A DNA stretch of 38,202 nt from Priapulus caudatus. Lineage: Eukaryota; Priapulida; Priapulimorpha; Priapulimorphida; Priapulidae. The stretch spans positions 248,891-287,092 of the forward strand of contig NW_014577337.1 of NCBI RefSeq assembly GCF_000485595.1, in the 5' to 3' direction. Under the pieces are notes generated by a model. It worked only from the letters and a program-made list of their open reading frames with translations, did not search any database and was not told the DNA's origin. A program made the position numbers and the translations under genes. Positions 32,500 through 38,202 of this stretch are shown piece by piece; position 1 is the first letter of the stretch, and every line of letters starts with the position of its first letter.

Positions 32500-32700
32500 T
32501 GTCACACTGTACTTCCAGTGCTCGAAATAAGCGTTGTCCGGTTGTCCGAGACAACCGGAATTTGCGCCGGACAACCTAACCAATCTGAGACATTGTCCGG
32601 TAGACAACCAAGAAACCCTATCCCTAACCCTAACACTAACTCTAAACCGACTCGGCTATCTTATATATGCGTGGTACCCAATTAATCTAATAACATAGGT
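32500..32700. repeat. Small repeat with GTTGTCCGG inverted motifs and telomere-like patch
   Basis: 32516-32615 contains cagtgctcgaaataagcg (a start resembling hAT-type MITEs) and inverted gttgtccgg / ccggacaac motifs. It is followed by ccctatccctaaccctaaca and aaccgactcggctatctta, which recurs at 9623-9680. No coding role. Confidence 0.6.
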
Positions 32701-32711
32701 ACCTGGGTACT

Positions 32712-32758
32712 GGGACACATAGGTACCGGGACACATAGGTACCGGGATACATAGGTAT
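32712..32758. repeat. 16-bp tandem repeat, three copies
   Basis: gggacacataggtacc occurs at 32712 and 32728, with a diverged third copy at 32744. Each unit holds the palindrome ggtacc. Confidence 0.9.
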
Positions 32759-33276
32759 GGACCTGGGGCAGATTACGTTAGTAAACACTTAAACAGTGAG
32801 CTGTAGTCAGGTCAGGTAGACTTTCGTCAATAGGTACCGCTATGATTTATTAGTTGTAGTAATTTGTTTAGTTTGTTAGCTAGTTAGTTATTTGTGTAGT
32901 AGTTATAGTTGTAAAGGGTAGAGTACGTGAGCTACGCTACTCAGTGGCATTGGCTAGAGTGCAAATGTGCATGAACAGTAAGCCTACTGCGCTATACTGT
33001 ACTAGCGTTGCTGCCGATAGCAACCACATCTGATTGCCATTCGCTTTCCTGTGCTATGATGAAGACCCAATTAATACATGAGCAAGTCTATATATTCTTT
33101 AAATTTATATTAGTACTTGTACTGGCCTGGTCGACAAATATTTAAGCCCATTATGCCTAGTCAGATTCCTTGTCTTTGCGTCATGTGAAGGCAAGTGACG
33201 TGATCTGCGAAGCATGCAAAGATCGTGACCGCTGATATAATTCCTCTTCGTACAGATGCACGCACGCACACACACA

Positions 33277-33278
<2 letters not shown>
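32759..33278. other. Non-coding sequence
   Basis: A tagttagttatttgtgtagt-type simple region near 32860-32915; otherwise nothing supported. Confidence 0.5.

Positions 33279-33323
<45 letters not shown>
33279..33323. repeat. (AT)n microsatellite
   Basis: An uninterrupted AT run of about 22 units, directly abutting the viral polymerase-like sequence. Confidence 0.98.
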
Positions 33324-33326
<3 letters not shown>

Positions 33327-34153
33327 GTACAGCAGCGTGGTCCACGAGGGGTTTTAACATGTAAGGCCGACAAGTTTGAGTTGACAACGAGAACTTTGAA
33401 GGGCAGTTGAATGCAGACAAGAGACGCTTTATTGACGGAGATCACACTCTGCGGTATATCACCGCTATGGCTAAGTATGAACGGAAAGTGAGTAGTGAAG
33501 CAGCGGTGAGACCTAAACCAAGGGTGATGCAGTATGCCCTAATTCCAGTGCGTGTGAACATGCTACGTGTTGTAGGGAAACTGTGGTCATTTGTCCTGTC
33601 AAATCATGACGCACTTCCATTTATGGCACCGCCATATGGACAGTTAGGTATGGGGCGTTATATTGAATCATTTTGGAGTGAACTAAAACACCCGGCAGCA
33701 GCCACAGACGATGTGTCTAGATGGGACGTGCGAATGGGTGCACCATACCTGACGTTGGAATGCGAAATGTTGTGTAGTCTCATACCTAATGAAATACTCT
33801 TCCTAGAGGAATATTATTCCATGTGGATTGATGGAGTAATTCTCACATCAGATGGACATATTTTCATTACTGATGGACAGAGAGGGAGAGGTATGTATCC
33901 AACATACTTTGGCAACTCAGTTTGCAACGCAGTCCAGATGGGAGTCAGGGCAGAGAAATCAGGAGTTTGTAGCATAGAAGATTTCCTTGATGGAAAAGTG
34001 CTCACTTCTTTAGTTTCTGGAGATGACTCGCTCGTGGGAGGAGAAATCGATAAAATTTTACAGTATGCGAATGAAACCATACACAGTAAAGAAAGTGGAT
34101 TCATCAGGAAAGGTGTTGGTGAAGCGGAACCTTCAACAGTGTGTAAGATATAG
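33327..34153 (+). pseudogene. Endogenous RNA-virus RNA-dependent RNA polymerase fragment
   Basis: The main frame is open for 248 codons (33407-34153) and has no ATG at its start. Similar-looking coding sequence continues upstream to about 33327 in a different frame, so at least one frameshift lies near 33400. Polymerase landmarks in order: a basic KPRV motif-F-like segment (codons 37-40), motif A as DDVSRWD (codons 101-107, 33707-33727), motif B as a glycine-rich segment (G157) leading to N170 and N174, and motif C as SGDD (codons 204-207, GDD at 34019-34027). A motif D/E-like region with K235 follows. GDD plus this A/B pattern is typical of positive-strand RNA viruses and differs from the YxDD of reverse transcriptases nearby. 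I lean towards a tombus/noda/sobemo-like lineage, weakly. The N-terminal fingers and all other viral genes are absent. Confidence 0.8.
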
Positions 34154-34169
34154 ATTTCTGCTCTCATCA

Positions 34170-34968
34170 GTATCGGAAAGTTAGTCGGAAACAAGTCTCT
34201 GTTCTTGCCAGTACGAGACTCAAGACGGATAATGGACACAATATATTGAGACTTGAGTCTAAGTAGGCCAAGTGATCCAATAGATAGACTCGATCTACTG
34301 AGCGGCACTGCAACCAGTATGCTCCTTCTATATCCACATTATCCATGGGTTCGGGCTCTAGCATTGGGAATTTTGAGGGCTCACAGTTCCACAAGGAGTG
34401 AGACATGGAGTAAGATGGATCGAGAGTTGAGGCGGACCAAAGGGAGCTTGGGAGAAAGCCTTTGGAGTAGAAATCGTTGACTATGCTCAGATTGGATATG
34501 ACAAGATGCTTCGAATTGTCCTGATGTCTTTCCCAGCAACCACCCATGTGACTTGAATGTGGGGAATTCAGAATGAACCGACACTGGTTGGTTTCCAGAA
34601 ATTTCTTCAACTCTTCATCCTTGATCTCTCTGAGCTCTCTATCTGCTCCCACAAAGTTCGAACCTTGATCACATATCATTGTCTGTATGGGACCTCTCAA
34701 AGCTATGAAACAATGCAGACCGTTGATGAACGCATCTGTCGTCATGTCGTCCAACAACTCAACATGAATCGCTCTAGAAGACATGCAAGTGATGATTAGG
34801 CCATACTTCATCAGTTCACGCCTGCCTTCCCTCACAATAAAAGGACCAAAACAGTCATGAGCACAATGCGTAAATGGCTAGATTGCCTCTAGTCTCTCAA
34901 TGGGGAGATCGGCCATTTTCTGCTTCAATGGTTGACCTCTAAGTCTTCTACATGTTATACATCGAAAA
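34170..34968 (-). pseudogene. BEL/Pao-type integrase fragment
   Basis: On the minus strand the zinc-binding end CRRLRGQPLKQKMADLP (about 34950-34900) is followed by an in-frame stop near 34880. The catalytic core then follows: HDCFGPF with the first Asp, YGLIITCMSSRAIHVELL, MICDQGSNFVGADRELRE with the second Asp, and PHSSHMGGCWERH with the Glu (near 34545-34585). After about 34540 the frame wavers and the C-terminal part towards 34170 is poorly preserved. It is the only minus-strand retroelement here and lies between the viral polymerase fragment and a plus-strand BEL/Pao piece. Integrases of this type insert cDNA with a D,D,E active site. Confidence 0.9.
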
Positions 34969-35032
34969 ATGCAGGAGGACACAGCTCCGCTGCATCCGAT
35001 CACCCAATGTATGTGTATGTGTTTTTCGTAAG

Positions 35033-36990
35033 CGGAGCAACTATTCAGTGAACAGTTGCAGAGACTTTATGAAGAAAGCGGCTTTGGAGAGAAGTGAATT
35101 AATTATGGCTAATGGATTGTGCTGCTCTTGTTTATTCCATGGGCATCTGTCTAGGGATTGTAAGGCCAAGCATAGCTGTGGTAAATGTGGTAAGATGCAC
35201 CCAATCTGTCTATGTGGTGACTTCGAGGCTTTGCACCCAAAGAAACTAACCGTAGAACAAGCTGCCGGGACAAGCATTTCATGTAGGGCTAAAACTACTG
35301 TGATATATCAAAGTCCCACATCCAGTATGATCGTTCTTGTTCTTGTCAGCTCCACAGGAAATCCAAGCGAAGAGATTCTTGTATATGCACTACTCGATAC
35401 GCAGAGTGATACGTCGTTCTATCTTGAGGAAACTTTAGACAAACTACAAACAGCAACAACACCCACCGTGCTACAACTGACTACCATGACCAACACTAGC
35501 AAAATAGACTCTACAAGGGCAGAAGGTCTGATGGTTAGGAGCATATGTTCACCTAACAAGCTACTCCTACAACGGTCTACAGTCGTGATAACATTCCTGC
35601 AAATTTAGAACACATTCCTACCAAGGAGGTTACTCAGAAGTGGCCTCATTTAGATTGTCTTGCCAGTAAAATACCAGCCAAACAGGATTGTGAAGTCGGA
35701 CTACTGATTGGTTACGATTACCCACAGGCACTCGCTCCCATAGAGGTAGTCAGAGGTAACGGGAACCAGCCCTTTGGAGTACTCACAGAGTTAGGATGGA
35801 GTATTGTTGGGAAAACTCATTGATCTGAAGATTCTGAACACTTGAATCACAGAGTTCTGACGAAGTCCATTCAAGAAGACTTACAGATACTGCAAGGTAA
35901 CTTTGTAGGAAGTGAAGTTGGCTTTGTATGTCAAGCAAAGGTTCGTGATGTATCCACACCCGAAATATTGAACATTCTCGAGTCTGATTTTCCAGAGAGA
36001 AAGGATAGTGACACTTGTGTCTCACAAGAAGACATCAAGTTGATTAAGACTATGAAAGATGGTATATGTCAAGACTCAGAAAAGTTCTACCAAATGCCTT
36101 TACCATTCAACAGTGACTCTCCTGTCCTGCCAGAAAGTTTGAGAATGGTGAAGAAGCGATTACGACATCTGAAAAGGAAATTAGAATCAAACGACAAGTA
36201 CTTGGCTGATTATAAGCAGTTCATGAACAACATTATTGAACACGGTAAAGCTGAAAAGTCCCATTAGAAGAAATAAGTGATGAGAAATCGTGGTGCATCC
36301 CACACCATGGGGTTTATCGCCAACGAAAACCGTAGAAGTTCAGAGTGGTATTTGACTCAGTATTGATTGACTTAGAGTAGTATTGAGTAGATTGACTTAG
36401 AGTGGTAGTGCTCAGAGCAGTGGGTCTTCTCTGAATGATGTATTACTTCAAGTACCGGCCTTATTAAACTCTCTAGTTGGGATCCTCTGTAGATTCCGTG
36501 AACGACCGTTTGCAATAGTCGGAGATATTGAAAGGATGTTCCACCAGTTTCGGGTAGATCCCAAAGAACGAAACTACCTTCGATTCTTATGGTGGAAAGA
36601 TGAACTTAGTGGTCGTGAGCCCACAGCTTACAGAATGTGCACTTGTTTGGTGCCAAAAGCTCACCAGATTGTGCTAACTATGGATTGAAAAAGCTTGCAG
36701 CAGATCACAAGAACAGTCTTACTAAGGCAGCAGATTTCGTCACAAACAATTTCTATGTAGATGATGGCCTGGATAGTTTTGCCACTGAGATAGAGGCAAC
36801 AAGTCTTGTTGGAGATTTGAGACAGCTGTGTGCAAAGGGTAAGCTCCATTTACACAAGTTTATGTCATATAAATCAGCTGTAAGCAGTGAACCTCAAGGC
36901 GTATTCTTCATTTCATAATCTACTACGGCGACTGAACTTGTCCAGGAAACCCCTGGGGCAGTTACAGTCAACGCCTGTGGACCGTCTTCA
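35033..36990 (+). pseudogene. BEL/Pao-type gag end, protease and reverse transcriptase
   Basis: Gag-end zinc knuckles CCSCLFHGHLSRDC and CGKCGKMHPICLC lie at 35118-35216. The protease has ALLDTQSDTSF (35388-35420), with DTQS at the catalytic site. A frameshift near 35590 leads to CEVGLLIGYDYPQALAP and TELGWSIVG, then TGA at 35821, SDFPERKDSD, QMPLPFNSDSPVLP and RLRHLKRKL. TAG at 36265 and a degraded segment (36270-36420) follow. The RT palm shows FAIVGDIERMFHQFRV (about 36509) and, after a frameshift near 36640, HLFGAKSSPDCANYGL and the catalytic YVDDG (36754-36768). Coding ends near 36920-36990. RNase H and the LTRs are missing. Many lesions; inactive. Confidence 0.92.
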
Positions 36991-37459
36991 TCTCATATCA
37001 AAACCTTCCTTCAAACGTTTGCTATTTCTCCCTTCTCGCCATAAGGTGTAAAAAGCTGATTACGTCATAATTATATGCATAGCATTTTTCACAAATTACT
37101 ACGCGGAACTATTAACATATGAACATGCCTGCAGTTACAAGGTGAACTATGCACCCAAGGGTAAATAAAATTTGAATTGGGGTGAATAGGCAAGATAGGG
37201 TCAATGGGGGTGAATGAGATTTAGGAACGGTCAACGACGTTATTTTTGCCTGATGAGTAGGCCACCCATTGCCCCTCCCCTAGTCTGAATTGATTGCAGA
37301 CCCTATATCGCGAATCGTGCCTCCGGATAATAGGGTTTGAAGCACGATTCAACATAACATGGTAGAGCCCCTTTTTTCCGAAACGAGCGCCGATCGTGTA
37401 CCTGTAAAGACTTCACTCTTTGACAAAATCCATTTTCAATTGTTCCTCATGTTCAAACA
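36991..37459. other. Non-coding sequence
   Basis: No supported gene. It includes a ggggtgaat-type duplication near 37180-37215. Confidence 0.5.
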
Positions 37460-37654
37460 AACTTCAAGTCGCATGGAGATGCCGACACTATCAGCCGAGC
37501 AATCACAGGCCTGATGAGCGAAAGGTTTGGGGAGGCATGGAAGCTTGTGGCCACCGTAACGGATGGAGCCTCTGTGATGATGAGAAAGAAGGCAGGCGTT
37601 GTTCAAAAACTGAAGGAGGCGATGCTGATGATTATGCAAGCTACAGAGATGTAA
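37460..37654 (+). pseudogene. hAT-type transposase fragment
   Basis: A 64-codon frame ending TAA at 37652. It reads SHGDADTISRAITGLM, then LVATVTDGASVMMRKKAGVV, the hAT core segment with the catalytic-region TDGA motif, and ends abruptly with MIMQATEM. It is a different lineage from the hAT relic at 8698-12301. An isolated exon-sized remnant. Confidence 0.65.
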
Positions 37655-37996
37655 CTGCCTTTCAAGAGAAGGCCTATGAAATGTTAATAAACCAAATGAT
37701 ATGTAAAAAAATCATGATCACTTTATTTGTTTTCTTATGATCCATATCAAAGTTAAGTATATTTTATACAATTGAAGGAGACCCCTTGTACCCTGGGGGA
37801 GACCCCCTGTACCCCCTAGCAGAAGGGGGGCTCCACCCTCTTACCCCACTTACCTCCTGGCAAATCACAATGCTCGTCGCTTTGCGCCTAGTAAGAGTCC
37901 TTCGGCAGGACTAGTAGAATCTTGAAAGGACTAGTACATTTTTGCTTTTACTAGTCCTGTGGACTAATAAACTAAAATGGTTAGTATCTAACCATG
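37655..37996. other. Non-coding sequence with short duplications
   Basis: ggagaccccttgtaccctgg and gagaccccctgtacccccta form a short direct duplication (37779-37820). ggactagta motifs recur at 37908-37965 in both orientations. No gene. Confidence 0.6.
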
Positions 37997-38202
37997 GAGT
38001 ACATGTAGATAACGAGATAAAAGTACATGTAGATAACGAGATGAGAGTACATGTAGATAACGAGATGAGAGTACATGTAGATAACGAGATGAGAGTACAT
38101 GTAGATAACGAGATTAGAGTACATGTAGATAACGAGATGAGAGTACATGTAGATAACGAGATGAGAGTACATGTAGATAACGAGATTAGAGTACATGTAG
38201 AT
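37997..38202. repeat. 24-bp minisatellite running off the window edge
   Basis: The unit gagtacatgtagataacgag plus atga repeats about 8.6 times with few variants (gataaaa, gattaga). Because 24 is divisible by three and the unit has no stop on one minus-strand frame, a spurious open frame of eight-residue periodicity (YMYSHLVI) results. The array continues beyond the window. Confidence 0.97.

Noticed and set aside
33225-33410. Small frame through the (AT)n tract into the viral fragment
   Set aside because: Most of it is a dipeptide translation of the microsatellite; only its last part is related to the viral sequence, in a shifted frame.
33407-34153. Reverse transcriptase of another retroelement
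   Set aside because: The catalytic motif is SGDD with an RdRp-type motif A and B arrangement; nearby retroelements show YIDD and YVDD with quite different context.
37981-38196. 71-residue open frame on the minus strand
   Set aside because: Its perfect 8-residue periodicity comes from the 24-bp minisatellite; no start context or non-repeat sequence.
37997-38202. CRISPR array
   Set aside because: Units are contiguous 24-bp tandem copies without unique spacers, in a eukaryotic context.

Overview
This is a repeat-dense stretch of nuclear DNA from an animal, most likely a marine invertebrate. The evidence is GT-AG introns in a hAT-type gene, Ty3/gypsy and BEL/Pao retrotransposon remnants, a C2H2 zinc-finger fragment, a tRNA-derived SINE-like unit, many small inverted-repeat (MITE-like) elements and long minisatellites. 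No operons, bacterial genes, rRNA or CRISPR arrays are present. I cannot name the species. No clearly intact cellular gene was found; nearly every coding stretch is a mobile-element relic carrying stops or frameshifts.

Layout. The window is dominated by a very large, diverged inverted duplication. Positions 1-8192 (left arm, cut by the window edge) match the reverse complement of about 17167-24993 (right arm), with a spacer of about 9 kb. Each arm holds, in the same order, an unidentified conserved block, the 3' half of gene A, a telomere-motif foldback element, and the 5' half of gene B split by a 1.1-kb terminal-inverted-repeat (TIR) element. Genes A and B belong to an uncharacterised multi-domain family that I recall as recurrent in invertebrate genomes. 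Family B has paired CxxC/HxxC zinc-type modules at the N-terminus. Family A has a C-terminal module with conserved acidic residues that may be nuclease-like. The 1.1-kb insertion has a clean 9-bp target duplication in the right arm and also sits in the left arm, so the inverted duplication is younger than that insertion.

Spacer (8193-17166): a three-exon hAT-family (ZNF862-like) transposase relic, several MITEs, an 81-bp-arm near-perfect palindrome, a GC-rich hairpin, a proline-rich frame with three in-frame stops, and a PIF/Harbinger-type MITE with TTA target duplications.

Right of the arm (25458-28187), gene B is fused in frame to the CCHC zinc knuckle of a gypsy-like gag-pol fragment (protease, RT, RNase H, integrase) without LTRs. 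Next (28189-31010) come a repeat family split by a 1.2-kb Harbinger-like element with TTA target duplications, and two copies of another dispersed repeat. Region 31955-33280 holds a zinc-finger fragment and short repeats. At 33327-34153 lies the most surprising object: a reading frame with RNA-virus RNA-dependent RNA polymerase motifs (motif A aspartates, motif B Gly/Asn, SGDD), that is, an endogenous viral element. It is flanked by an (AT)n tract and by a BEL/Pao integrase on the opposite strand. A second BEL/Pao fragment (gag knuckles, protease, RT) faces away from that integrase. The window closes with a hAT fragment and a 24-bp minisatellite running off the edge.

These sequences do not form a pathway. 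The region reads as a transposon graveyard shaped by nested insertion, one large inverted duplication and the capture of an RNA-virus polymerase, possibly by a retrotransposon.
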